A stretch of 33,064 nucleotides of DNA, from assembly GCA_035293845.1 (NCBI GenBank), contig DATGMB010000111.1:1-33064 (forward strand). The letters run 5' to 3'. This stretch comes from DATGMB01 sp035293845. GTDB lineage: Bacteria > Acidobacteriota > Terriglobia > Bryobacterales > Bryobacteraceae. The position numbers and the translations under genes were made by a program. Positions 8,601 through 17,836 of this stretch are shown in pieces; the stretch's first letter is position 1; every line of letters starts with the position of its first letter. The notes beneath the pieces are model-generated. The model did not search any database. It saw only the letters and a list, made by a program, of their open reading frames with translations, and was not told the DNA's origin.

Positions 8601-8684
8601 TGACGCAGAGACGCAGAGGCGCAGAGAAAAATCAGACCGCCGCCTTGATTGAGTCCTCGGCGTCCCGGCGCCTCGGCGGTGAAT
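8601..8684 (+). repeat. Intergenic inverted repeat B, before cpaF
   Basis: The left arm (8601-8634) carries tandem GACGCAGAG-like motifs and the right arm (8647-8684) carries their GC-richer complement. The arms pair imperfectly and need small gaps. The right arm runs directly into the cpaF ATG at 8685. Nucleotides 8654-8681 match 25 of 28 positions of a solitary sequence at 28847-28874, so this is a repeat family and not chance pairing. Confidence 0.78.
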
Positions 8685-10001
<1,317 letters not shown>

Positions 10002-10005
10002 GGAG

Positions 10006-10096
10006 GGATTGGGGATTAGGCGTTGGGGATTCGCGAGCGGCCGCTAGCGAACATTGCGGCGATTCCCCAATCCCCAACCCCCAATCCCCAGTCCCC
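10006..10096 (+). repeat. Intergenic inverted repeat D with G4-rich arms, before tadB
   Basis: The left arm (10006-10034) has repeated GGGGATT units and the right arm (10059-10096) has CCCCAAT units, so the arms can pair. The centre holds a 10-bp palindrome with GCGGCCGC (10036-10045). On the minus strand the right arm reads as five tracts of four or five G separated by 2-3 nt (10065-10096), a strong G-quadruplex pattern. The element fills almost the whole cpaF-tadB spacer and ends 8 nt before the AGGGAG site (10105-10110). Confidence 0.88.
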
Positions 10097-10116
10097 GCGA
10101 CCGAAGGGAGCGCCCC

Positions 10117-11088
10117 ATGTTCCTGATTGCCGCCTTCCTCATCTTCTCTGTCGCCATGTTCGCTGCCGGGTACTACGTCTGGAGCGTCCCGCAGCAGCAG
10201 GCGGAGCAGGTGCTAGGGACGCGGCTCCGCGAGTTGCGCGCGCACGCCCGCGGGCGGGCTTCGGCGGCCTCCGGCCTCGTGCGGCGCGAGCAGCGCGGTA
10301 CCTTCGCCTTTCTGGGCGACCTGGTGCAGTGGGTCGGCATTCTGCGGCGTCTTCAGGAGCTCACCGATCAGGCCAACCTCAAATACCGTGCTGCTGACGT
10401 CTTCGGCTTCAGCGTACTGCTGGCTGGAACCTGTTTCCTGGCTTTCGGAGTGCTGGGCGGCGCCAATCTCCTGTTTCTCCGCCTGCTGCTCGCGCTCGCC
10501 ATCGGCGCCGCGCCGGTCGTCTATATCGTGCGCAAGCGCGCCGCGCGGCTCGCGAAATTCGAGCAGCAGCTCCCGGACGCAATCGATCTCTTCACCCGCA
10601 CCATGCGCGCCGGCCACAACCTCCACAGCGGCCTCGAGACCATCGCCACCGAAACCACCGACCCGGTTCGCATGGAATTCAAGAAGCTGATGGAGGAGCT
10701 CGCGCTCGGTTCGCAGGTCGAGCCGGCGCTGCATTCGCTCGGCAAACGCATCCCGCTCATCGATCTGAAATTCTTCATCACCAGCCTGATCCTGCAGCGG
10801 CAGACGGGCGCCAACATGGTGGCGGTGCTGGAAAACCTATCGATGCTGGTCCGCGAGCGCCTCAACATGGCCGCCAAGCTGAAGGCCCACACCGCGCAGC
10901 AGCGTTTCTCCGCCGGCCTGCTCTGTGGACTGCCGGTGGTAGTGGGCATCGGCTTCTGGATTCTTAAGCCCGAATATATGCGCCTGCTCTGGACCGATCC
11001 GGTCGGCAGCAAGTTTTTCACCTATGCGATCATCTCGGAAATCATCGGCATCCTGGTGATCCGGAAAATCGCGAATATCAAGGTATGA
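10117..11088 (+). CDS. tadB: Tad pilus inner-membrane protein TadB
   Basis: 323 aa. The ATG at 10117 follows AGGGAG (10105-10110) at 6-nt spacing. An earlier in-frame ATG (10054) falls inside the repeat element and is rejected. One helix lies at the N-terminus (residues 3-22), a pair at about 90-130, and two more near the C-terminus. The cytoplasmic type II secretion F-domain spans about 145-270 and starts with the LPDAIDLFTRTMRAGHNL region. TadB and TadC form the inner-membrane platform on which the CpaF ATPase works. The tadC ATG lies 7 bp after the stop. Confidence 0.94.
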   Translation: MFLIAAFLIFSVAMFAAGYYVWSVPQQQAEQVLGTRLRELRAHARGRASAASGLVRREQRGTFAFLGDLVQWVGILRRLQELTDQANLKYRAADVFGFSVLLAGTCFLAFGVLGGANLLFLRLLLALAIGAAPVVYIVRKRAARLAKFEQQLPDAIDLFTRTMRAGHNLHSGLETIATETTDPVRMEFKKLMEELALGSQVEPALHSLGKRIPLIDLKFFITSLILQRQTGANMVAVLENLSMLVRERLNMAAKLKAHTAQQRFSAGLLCGLPVVVGIGFWILKPEYMRLLWTDPVGSKFFTYAIISEIIGILVIRKIANIKV

Positions 11089-11095
11089 GCCGCGC

Positions 11096-12022
11096 ATGCT
11101 GATCAACCTCCTCCTCTTCGTCGCCGCCGGCGCCACGCTCTCCCTTCTGCTCTGGAGCGGCATGGAGCTGTTCCAGCACCGCGAGGACCCGCTCGCCGAC
11201 CGCCTGGAGGAGCTGCAATCGCAGGCGCTCGTCGTTACACAGCGCACCACGCGTCGCAAATCCGCGACCGGCCTCGACCGCATCCAGTCCGCCATCGCCC
11301 TCTTTCCCGGCGGCGATGATTGGATGCGGGGCTCGGAGCGCCTCCTGCAACGCGCCGGCGTGCGCGGCCGCCACGCGCTCTCGCTGTATCTCACGGGCAC
11401 GCTGCTGTTCGTTCTGGCGCTGCTCTCCTTGATGCTCTGGCTCGAGCGCGGCAACGACTTGGGCTCGATGCTCGGCGGCACGGTCGCCGCCCTGCTGCTC
11501 GGGTTCCTGCTGCCCAAGATGGTGCTGCAGCGCCTGGTGAAGCGCTACCGGCGCCGCCTCCAGGAGGCCCTGCCCGATACCGTCGACCTGCTCGGCATCG
11601 TGCTCGGCACCGGCCTCGCGCTCGACCAAGCCATGATGCGCGTCAGCGAGGAGATGCAGTACATCTACCCCGAACTCGCCTCCGAATTCGCGACAGTGGT
11701 CATGCAGGTGCGCGCCGGCCAGGAGCGCACCGTCGCCTTCAACCAGTTCGTCCGGCGCACCGGCATCGAGGACATCAAGAGCCTGGCCGCGATGATCGTG
11801 CAGAGCGAAAAATTCGGCACCAGCCTCGCGCAGGCGCTCAAGGTCTATGCCGACGCTCTCCGCACTCGCCGCCGCCTGCGCGCCGAAGCCGCCGTCGGCA
11901 AGGCCGGCATCAAGATGCTGTTCCCGATCGTGGTCTTCATTCTGCCGGTGCTGTTCGTCATTACGCTGGTGCCGGGCATGCTCAGCGTGTTGAAAGACCT
12001 GAAAATGCTCGGCGGGCGGTAG
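11096..12022 (+). CDS. tadC: Tad pilus inner-membrane protein TadC
   Basis: 308 aa, starting at an ATG 7 bp after tadB. It has an N-terminal helix, a helix pair at about 95-140, a type II secretion F-domain at about 155-275 (beginning LPDTVDLLGIVLGTGLALDQ), and a final helix pair before the C-terminus. It is paralogous in architecture to TadB and pairs with it in the platform. It is the last gene of the Tad run: its TAG (12020-12022) is only 10 bp from the stop of the convergent Uma2 gene, and no hairpin-plus-T-run terminator is visible in or just after it. Confidence 0.94.
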   Translation: MLINLLLFVAAGATLSLLLWSGMELFQHREDPLADRLEELQSQALVVTQRTTRRKSATGLDRIQSAIALFPGGDDWMRGSERLLQRAGVRGRHALSLYLTGTLLFVLALLSLMLWLERGNDLGSMLGGTVAALLLGFLLPKMVLQRLVKRYRRRLQEALPDTVDLLGIVLGTGLALDQAMMRVSEEMQYIYPELASEFATVVMQVRAGQERTVAFNQFVRRTGIEDIKSLAAMIVQSEKFGTSLAQALKVYADALRTRRRLRAEAAVGKAGIKMLFPIVVFILPVLFVITLVPGMLSVLKDLKMLGGR

Positions 12023-12032
12023 CGCGAGCCCC

Positions 12033-12527
12033 TTACAGCCGATCGAAAACCTCACGGAGCGAAATGAACATCTCGCCCGCTCGCAGCTCGCCAGTGGTAA
12101 TTTCCTGCAGACATCCGTTTACATAACTGAAGGCTTTGCGGCGCCGCGTGTCCACCAGCCACGTGTGCGTTACGCCCATTGCCGCATACTCTTCGAGTTT
12201 CTCGATGGTGCGGCTCATGTCGTCACCAGGCGATAGGATCTCGACGCAAATCAAAGGCGCTGCCTCGAACGTATCGCTTTCCGGGTCTTCCAGTGTGACA
12301 CAAATGTCGGGGATGCGGATCCGTGTCGGGCTGGTCCGGACACGCTGCTCCGGCCAGACGTAGATATTGGGGTACCGATTCTGCAGAAAACGATCGAAGT
12401 TGGATTGTACCCGGCTGTGCGGTCGTTTGCCCACGTTGCGTTCCAGAATCTCCCCATCCACGTATTCCCGGTCCGGTGAATACTCCGCATCCAGGTATTC
12501 TGCGAGCGACACCGGCGTGGTGCTCAT
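12033..12527 (-). CDS. Uma2 family (DUF820) putative endonuclease
   Basis: 164 aa. The sequence follows the Uma2/DUF820 pattern throughout: an N-terminal EYLDAEYSPDREYVDGEI, then the PD-(D/E)XK-type core with Asp in RIPDICV and Glu in CVEILSPGD, followed by a helix around TIEKLEEYAAMGVTHTWLVD. These proteins are restriction-endonuclease-fold members, abundant in cyanobacteria and Acidobacteriota and often in multiple copies. Their biological role is poorly defined and no cognate methylase is present. The gene is last in the long minus-strand run, 27 bp downstream of the YdcF-like gene. Confidence 0.9.
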   Translation of the reverse strand: MSTTPVSLAEYLDAEYSPDREYVDGEILERNVGKRPHSRVQSNFDRFLQNRYPNIYVWPEQRVRTSPTRIRIPDICVTLEDPESDTFEAAPLICVEILSPGDDMSRTIEKLEEYAAMGVTHTWLVDTRRRKAFSYVNGCLQEITTGELRAGEMFISLREVFDRL

Positions 12528-12554
12528 GCCTTTACAGTAGCACCGCGGAAAGCC

Positions 12555-13184
12555 TCAATACATCCGCGGGTCCGCCGCCTCGCGCCGCTCGGCCCGCCTC
12601 GCGGCGTATGCTCCGTGCTCCGTGAAGAGCCACCGGTGCAGATCGGCCAAGCTCCGGATGCGCCCGGTCAGCTCTCCGACTGCTGCCAGCCTGGCCCGCT
12701 CCCCGGCAATGCGCTCGCGCAGCATCTCCCGGTCAAGCCCTTCATCGGATACGGTGTCGAAATCCAGCGCGCACCCTTCGCCGGGGCCTGCGAGCCCGTA
12801 CACCCAGCGGAATACCGCCTCCGTCCGGGGCATGTGGAACTCCGAGGTAACCACCAATGCCCGCCGGAACCCGCGCGGAATCGCATGGACCACGCTCGAG
12901 AAGTACGCGTTCCCAATCGTGTCGTAGGATGCGGCTTCGATCAGGATGCGTTCCGGCTCCGCGCCCCGCGCCGCCAGGTAGTCCGCCCCCGCGCGCGCTT
13001 CGAGAATCGGGAAGCCGCTATCGTCGAGCGGCGGCGGCCGGTGCGGCGTTCCTGCGCTCAGCGGCACCAGCCACGCGCTGCCGGCCCGTTCCATCGCGCG
13101 GTCCAGCCGCCGCGTGACCCATACCGGCAGATTGCCTCCTGCCCGCACGCCGCCGCCGGGGATCAGAATGGCGTCGTACTCCAT
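12555..13184 (-). CDS. YdcF/SanA-like DUF218 domain protein
   Basis: 209 aa. The DUF218 pattern is visible: LIPGGGVR near the N-terminus, a central YDTIGNAYF segment (the T-x-x-N motif that follows an acidic or Ala-rich turn), and ALVVTSEFHMPRTEAVF, matching the Ser/His/Arg motif of this family. The start is an ATG with no signal peptide or membrane helix, so unlike SanA or ElyC this copy is probably cytoplasmic. The biochemical role is not established; links to envelope metabolism are suggested for some relatives. It begins 6 bp after the CoA-binding gene and is therefore probably co-transcribed with it. Confidence 0.8.
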   Translation of the reverse strand: MEYDAILIPGGGVRAGGNLPVWVTRRLDRAMERAGSAWLVPLSAGTPHRPPPLDDSGFPILEARAGADYLAARGAEPERILIEAASYDTIGNAYFSSVVHAIPRGFRRALVVTSEFHMPRTEAVFRWVYGLAGPGEGCALDFDTVSDEGLDREMLRERIAGERARLAAVGELTGRIRSLADLHRWLFTEHGAYAARRAERREAADPRMY

Positions 13185-13190
13185 CGCGCG

Positions 13191-13592
13191 CTACGACGCC
13201 CGCGCCAGTCGCTGATGGTCCTTCAGAATGCAGCGGTCCATCACCACCGCCAGGCCCGCCCCTTCGGCGCGCGCCGCGGCCTCCTCGTGGACCACGCCTT
13301 CCTGCATCCATACCGCTTTCACGCCTTTGCGGATGGCCCCCTCCACGATCTCCGGCACGAACTCCGGCCGCCGGAAAATATCGACCAGATCGACCGGCTC
13401 CGGGATCGAATCCAGGTCTGGATAGCAACGCTCGCCCAGGACCTCGCTCTCCTGCGGATTGACCGGAATGATCCGGTACCCGGCGCGCTGCAGGTACTCC
13501 GCGACGCCGTAACTCGGGCGAAAGCGCTTGCTCGAAAGGCCGACCACCGCGATGGTCCGGCAGCTATGGAGGATTTCTGCGATGCGGTTCAT
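13191..13592 (-). CDS. CoA-binding domain protein
   Basis: 133 aa, a single Rossmann-type CoA-binding domain. The N-terminal AVVGLSSKRFRPSYGVAEYL matches the glycine-containing nucleotide loop of this family. The VNPQESEVLGERCYPDL and VDIFRRPEFVPEIV segments are also typical, as is the WMQEGVVHEEAAARAEGAGL region. The ATG at 13592 overlaps the stop of the pseudouridine synthase gene (ATGA), so translation is probably coupled. The in vivo role of stand-alone members is unclear. The frame is open further upstream, but that part lies in the rluB gene. Confidence 0.9.
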   Translation of the reverse strand: MNRIAEILHSCRTIAVVGLSSKRFRPSYGVAEYLQRAGYRIIPVNPQESEVLGERCYPDLDSIPEPVDLVDIFRRPEFVPEIVEGAIRKGVKAVWMQEGVVHEEAAARAEGAGLAVVMDRCILKDHQRLARAS

Positions 13593-14344
13593 ACGGCTTC
13601 CTGTTTGCGGGCAGGTCCGCCGCCGCGCTCGATGGCGCGCTTCAGCTTGCGAACCTCGTCCTCGCTCAAATAACGGAACTCTCCGGGCTTCAGCGGCCCC
13701 AGTTCCAGAGGACCGATGCGGACCCTCTTCAGCTTTTCGACCAGGTGGCCGAAGTGTTTGAACATCAGCCGGATCTGCTGGTTCCGGCCCTCCGTCAGCC
13801 GCACTTCGTACCATGGATTGTCGCCTTCCCGGATTTTCTTCAACCCCGCCGGCATCGTGCGGCGCCCGCTCAGCGGCAGGCCGCGGCGGAACTGCTCCTC
13901 TTCCTCAGCCGTCAGGCTGCCCTTGACCTTGACGAGATACGTTTTCGGCAGGTGCGTGGCGGCGGACATCACCGCATTAGCCACCTCGCCGTCGTTGGTC
14001 AGCAGCAGCAGGCCCTCGCTGTGGTAGTCCAGGCGGCCCACCGGGTAAACCCGCTCGCGGACGCCGTGCAGCAGCTCCATCACCGTCGTGCGGCCCTGCG
14101 GATCGCTGACCGTCGTGACGGTGTTGTTGGGCTTGTGCAGCGCGATATAGACCAGCCGCCGCGGTGCGTGCAACAGCTTGCCGTCGACTTTGATGTGGTC
14201 GCGCTCCAGGTCGGCCTTCGAGCCCAGCTCGCTCACCACCGCGCCGTTGACGGTCACCCGCCCTTCGAGGATGATTTGCTCCGCCTGCCGCCGCGAAGCG
14301 ATGCCGGCCTGCGACAGAATTTTTTGCAGGCGCTCCTCAGCCAT
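13589..14344 (-). CDS. rluB: RluB/RsuA-type 23S rRNA pseudouridine synthase
   Basis: 251 aa. An S4 RNA-binding domain (residues 3-50, starting RLQKILSQAGIASRRQAEQI) precedes the pseudouridine synthase domain. The catalytic motif GRLD has Asp at 106, followed by SEGLLLLTNDG. The conserved NQQIRLMF stretch is also present. The start at 14344 is chosen because the S4 domain begins immediately; upstream codons belong to scpB in another frame. The gene overlaps scpB by 8 nt, an arrangement common in Gram-positive and other genomes (scpA-scpB-rluB). RluB would modify a helix near the peptidyl transferase centre of 23S rRNA. Confidence 0.93.
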   Translation of the reverse strand: MAEERLQKILSQAGIASRRQAEQIILEGRVTVNGAVVSELGSKADLERDHIKVDGKLLHAPRRLVYIALHKPNNTVTTVSDPQGRTTVMELLHGVRERVYPVGRLDYHSEGLLLLTNDGEVANAVMSAATHLPKTYLVKVKGSLTAEEEEQFRRGLPLSGRRTMPAGLKKIREGDNPWYEVRLTEGRNQQIRLMFKHFGHLVEKLKRVRIGPLELGPLKPGEFRYLSEDEVRKLKRAIERGGGPARKQEAV

Positions 14345-15338
14345 CGCTCGGCTCGTCGTGTTGCAGGTCCGCGGACTGCGTGGCCGCCGGCTGCGCGGTT
14401 GTCCCCTCGTCTGCGGGCTCCGCTTCAGCCGGCGGTTCTGCGGCTGCGGCCCCATCCACCGGTTCCGCTTCGGCTACTCCTTGCGGCTCAGCCGCCGCCT
14501 CGGTCCCGGCCGGCGGTTCGTCCGAGAGCGCCATCCGGCGGATCTCCTCGAACTCCTTGAGCGACGGCAGCTCGCTCAAATCCTTCAGCCCGAACTGGAT
14601 CAGGAACTCTTTCGTGGTCTTGTACAGCATCGGCTTGCCGATGACGTTCTTCCGCCCCGCCACCGCGATCAGCTTGCGGTCGAGCAGCGTCTTCAGCACG
14701 CCCGCGCCCTGAACGCCGCGGATTTCCTGGATTTCCGGCCCGGTCACCGGCTGCTTATAGGCGATCACCGCCAGCGTCTCGAGCGCCGGCAGCGAAAGCT
14801 TCAGCGGCGGTTTCAGGCTTTTGACGAAGCTGCGCACCGCGTCGTGGTGCTCCGGCTTGGTCGCCATTTTGAAGCCGCCCGCCACCTCCCGGATGGTCAC
14901 GCCGTGCTCCGGCCGGTCGAATTCCGCGATCAGTTGGTCGAGCAGTCCGCGGATGCGCTCGGCCGGCTGCTGCAGAGATGCCGCAAGCTGCGCCAGCGTC
15001 AGCGGCTCCTCGGCCACGTACACGATGGCCTCCAGCACGGCCCTGAGCTGCGTTTCTTCGGCCGAAAGCGACGGCTGCTCGGCCACCGGCGGTTCGGGCA
15101 AAATTTCCTCCACCGCGACGGCCGGCTGTTCGGCTCCGCCTGCCGGGGCGGCAGCTTGCTCCGCGGCCGGCGGATCGGGCTTCGCCTCCTCCATCGCGAC
15201 GGCCGGCTCTTCGGCTTCCCCCGCCGAGGCGGCTGCCTGATCCGCGGCTGGCGGGTCGGCCTGCGCCTCCTCCATCACGACGGCCGGCTCTTCCGGCGGG
15301 GCTTCCGGTTGTTCCTGTGGCGTTTCGAGATCTTCCAT
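14337..15338 (-). CDS. scpB: Chromosome segregation and condensation protein ScpB
   Basis: 333 aa, long for ScpB (usually about 180-200). The conserved core is at about 100-265: EAIVYVAEEPLTLAQLA begins the first winged helix, and TLAVIAYKQPVTGPEIQEIR followed by LIAVAGRKNVIGKPMLYKTT marks the second. Both flanks are unusual. The N-terminal 95 residues are Pro/Glu/Ala-rich and built on about 2.7 copies of a 27-residue repeat, and the C-terminal 65 residues are also acidic and Ala-rich. ScpB dimers bind ScpA to form the SMC-ScpAB condensin. It starts 63 bp after scpA and overlaps rluB. Confidence 0.94.
   Translation of the reverse strand: MEDLETPQEQPEAPPEEPAVVMEEAQADPPAADQAAASAGEAEEPAVAMEEAKPDPPAAEQAAAPAGGAEQPAVAVEEILPEPPVAEQPSLSAEETQLRAVLEAIVYVAEEPLTLAQLAASLQQPAERIRGLLDQLIAEFDRPEHGVTIREVAGGFKMATKPEHHDAVRSFVKSLKPPLKLSLPALETLAVIAYKQPVTGPEIQEIRGVQGAGVLKTLLDRKLIAVAGRKNVIGKPMLYKTTKEFLIQFGLKDLSELPSLKEFEEIRRMALSDEPPAGTEAAAEPQGVAEAEPVDGAAAAEPPAEAEPADEGTTAQPAATQSADLQHDEPSDG
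15100..15310 (-). repeat. 81-bp tandem repeat inside scpB
   Basis: About 2.7 imperfect copies with an exact 81-bp period: the same hexamer TCCTCC recurs at 15106, 15187 and 15268 on the plus strand, with similar flanks. In the protein this is a 27-residue unit with an (E)EPAV-x-MEEA start followed by DPPAA(D/E)QAAA. The frame is kept, so copy-number changes would not disrupt the gene. Confidence 0.88.
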
Positions 15339-15401
15339 GCTTCTTCTGTGCGCGCCCCCTCTGCAAGGCGCTCGTTCCAGCGGGCCGGGTGCGGCCGGCC
15401 C

Positions 15402-16262
15402 TTACATATAGTCCTTTTCTATGGAATCAATGGCCGCACTCGGCTGGCCGGAGGCGAACACCGCATCGAAGCCGGTGTGCCGCTCGAGCGCGATTTCGCC
15501 GAATAAGTCTTTTTGTATCAGCTTTACGGCCTGCATCCGCACCATTTCGAGCACGGCCAGAAACAGCGCGATCATGGCCCGCCGCGAACGCTGCTGCTCG
15601 AAAATCCGCATGATGAACACCGGCCGGTCCGGTGCCGATTCCGCCACCTGATCCCGCAGGTAGCGGATCATGTCCGCCACTGTCACGTCCGCCGCTTCCA
15701 CCTCGTAAACCGGGCGGAGCTTCGCCCGCTCCAGCATCTCGCCGAACGCCTTCACCAGGTCGAACAGCGTGATCGCCAGGCCGGGGTCGTCGTCCTCGGA
15801 AACGAACGCCTTGATCTGCGGGTTGCTCCAGACGTTTTCCTCGATCATCCGCTTCTGCTGCAGCATTTCCGCGGCATTTTTGAAGCGCTCGTGCTCGAGC
15901 AGCCGGTCCACCAGCTCCTGGCGCGGATCTTCCGCGTCTTGGCCCTTTGGCTCCAGCTCCGGGTCGCGCGGCAGCAGCATGCGGGATTTGATATGGATCA
16001 GCGTCGCCGCCATGTACACAAATTCCGCGCCGATGTCGATATCCATCTCGCGCGCCCGGTCCAGGTACTCCAGATACTGCGAGGTGATGGTGGCGATGGG
16101 GATGTCCTTGATGTCGATCTGCTGCTTGCGGATCAGGTCCAGCAGCAGGTCGAGCGGCCCGTCGTACTGCTCCAGATGGATATTGAGTGGCGAGGACACC
16201 GTATCCACGATAGCACGTGCTGTGCTGCAGCCGCCCGCGGTCTCAGGCGGCCGCACCGCCAC
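15402..16262 (-). CDS. scpA: Segregation and condensation protein ScpA
   Basis: 286 aa from the longest start. The kleisin N-domain is clear: EQYDGPLDLLLDLIRKQQI is followed by IPIATITSQYLEYL. A central variable region leads to the C-terminal winged helix (RAMIALFLAVLEMVRMQAVK) that binds SMC. Start choice is uncertain: the GTG at 16262 has AAGG 7 nt upstream, but in-frame GTGs at 16208 and 16199 would place the kleisin domain nearer the N-terminus, as is usual. ScpA bridges SMC heads. It lies 77 bp downstream of the surface-repeat gene and 63 bp before scpB. Confidence 0.93.
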   Translation of the reverse strand: MAVRPPETAGGCSTARAIVDTVSSPLNIHLEQYDGPLDLLLDLIRKQQIDIKDIPIATITSQYLEYLDRAREMDIDIGAEFVYMAATLIHIKSRMLLPRDPELEPKGQDAEDPRQELVDRLLEHERFKNAAEMLQQKRMIEENVWSNPQIKAFVSEDDDPGLAITLFDLVKAFGEMLERAKLRPVYEVEAADVTVADMIRYLRDQVAESAPDRPVFIMRIFEQQRSRRAMIALFLAVLEMVRMQAVKLIQKDLFGEIALERHTGFDAVFASGQPSAAIDSIEKDYM

Positions 16263-16339
16263 CCGCGCGCCTTGCCGTGGATTCCCTATTGCGCACTGAA
16301 ATCAAAGGAGATATCCTCCATTCGCATGGCGCTGGCGCT

Positions 16340-17836
16340 CTACGGTCGCCGCAGGTCAACCTGCGTGCTCTCGGCGGAGCGGACGGTCACGTGGACTGCC
16401 CCTGCCGCAAGCAGCCGATCCAGGTTGACGGGCGCCAAATCCACCGGCTTCGGCGCGCGGTCGAGGATGATCGCCAGATATTCTCCTGGCCGGACGGCCA
16501 TCATCTCGAACCGGCCGCTCGCGTCGCACAATGCCGTGCGCAGGAGTTCCTGGACGCGAAGCTTCGGCTCGCCGGGAGCCAGCAGCACGGTGCCGGAGCC
16601 GCAATTTTCCACCGTGCCCCGCACAGTGCCGCCGTCCGACCGGTATCGGATGGTCAAAGGCAGCGCGCCGCTCAGAATCTCGACCGGATCGGTCCCGAGC
16701 ACGTCGCGCTCGCCCAGCAGGATCGAGGCCAGATAGAACGGCGGCTTGGCCGCGGGCGCTTGAATGCGATATGCGCCGGGGTACACGTTATCGAATTGGA
16801 AGCTGCCATCCTCGCCCGGCCGGCCGAAGCGTAGCTCCCGAAGATCTCGCGCCTGCATCAGTCCGGCGATTTCAAGCCCGTTCGCCGCGGTTGCTCCGGG
16901 TACTGCTTCCCGGACGATCGTTCCGCGCACGGTGAACGGCGGCTCCAGCACCAGCCGCAAGCCTCCGGCATCGCCTCCGGAAACCTGGGCCGGCATCGAT
17001 CCCCGCAGCTTTTCCCCGTTCCGGTCGGACTCCGCGGCCAGCCACCACGCGCCGTCGGGTACCGCCGCGAACTCGAATGTGCCGTCCGGGCCGGATGTCG
17101 CCGTGAACCGGCGGGCCCCGTCCAGACGGAACCATTCCAGTGGCTCCAGCGTCACCGTAACCCCCGCCGCCGGTCCCGCGGCGTCCAGCACCGTTCCGCT
17201 CACCCGCCGGATCGGCGCCGCTTGCAGCCGGACCTCCAGCTCCCGGATCGCCGCACCCGCCGCGGCTTCGACGCGCGTCTCCACAGGCATCCAGGCCATG
17301 GGCTGCCCGTTTTCGGGCGGCGGCGGCTTCAGGCCGGCGGGTGGCTCGGCCCGAAGCCGGTACAAGCCGGGCCTTAAGGATGCGGCCTTAAAGCGGCCTT
17401 CCCCGTCGGTTTCCATCGTATAATCGCCCGCACCACCCGAGATCCGCACACGCGCGCCCGGCACCGGCCGGCCGGACGCGTCCAGCACGCGTCCCGCAAC
17501 CGAGGCCGGCGCCTTCATGACGGCTTCGATGTGCACCGAAGCGCCCACCTCGACGCGAAACAGGCGCATCGCGGCGTCCGTGGCCGCCGGGCTTTCGAAG
17601 CCCTCTTTCGTGAAGCCCAGGTTGTACTGGCCGGCTGCGATGCCGTCGAAACGGAAAGCGCCGCGATCATCGGTAACGGTCTCGGCCGCCGGCGCGCCGC
17701 GGCCGTCACGGTACAACGCGACCTCCACACCGGAAAGCGGCGCGTTTCCGGCGGAGCTGAAAACCGTGCCCGTCACCGTCTGTGCTGCCGCCGAAGCCGC
17801 CGCCAGCAGCACGGTCCCGAGCGCCCGCAGCTTCAC
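16340..17836 (-). CDS. Secreted protein with five carboxypeptidase-regulatory-like repeats
   Basis: 498 aa. The GTG at 17836 overlaps the DedA stop (GTGA) and begins a signal peptide (KLRALGTVLLAAASAAA, cleavage near residue 18). Five consecutive beta-sandwich repeats follow, each built as V-x-G-T/R-V, then a D/G turn, then a segment such as RGAFRFDGIAAGQYNL, GRFKAASLRPGLYRL, GTFEFAAVPDGAWWL, GSFQFDNVYPGAYRI and GRFEMMAVRPGEYLA. These are CarboxypepD-regulatory/Cna-B-like folds found in extracellular and outer-membrane proteins of Acidobacteriota. No enzyme domain and no anchor is seen. Proximity to the export permease suggests a periplasmic or surface role. The frame continues upstream through the DedA gene but that part is spurious. 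Confidence 0.85.
   Translation of the reverse strand: MKLRALGTVLLAAASAAAQTVTGTVFSSAGNAPLSGVEVALYRDGRGAPAAETVTDDRGAFRFDGIAAGQYNLGFTKEGFESPAATDAAMRLFRVEVGASVHIEAVMKAPASVAGRVLDASGRPVPGARVRISGGAGDYTMETDGEGRFKAASLRPGLYRLRAEPPAGLKPPPPENGQPMAWMPVETRVEAAAGAAIRELEVRLQAAPIRRVSGTVLDAAGPAAGVTVTLEPLEWFRLDGARRFTATSGPDGTFEFAAVPDGAWWLAAESDRNGEKLRGSMPAQVSGGDAGGLRLVLEPPFTVRGTIVREAVPGATAANGLEIAGLMQARDLRELRFGRPGEDGSFQFDNVYPGAYRIQAPAAKPPFYLASILLGERDVLGTDPVEILSGALPLTIRYRSDGGTVRGTVENCGSGTVLLAPGEPKLRVQELLRTALCDASGRFEMMAVRPGEYLAIILDRAPKPVDLAPVNLDRLLAAGAVHVTVRSAESTQVDLRRP

Noticed and set aside
10036..10045. A perfect 10-bp palindrome containing GCGGCCGC as a possible operator.
   Set aside because: It lies at the centre of repeat element D and is more simply the hairpin loop of that element.
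16300..16325. A plus-strand AAAGGAG followed by a start-like ATG near 16326.
   Set aside because: The following frame is antisense to the surface-repeat gene and encodes no recognisable protein.
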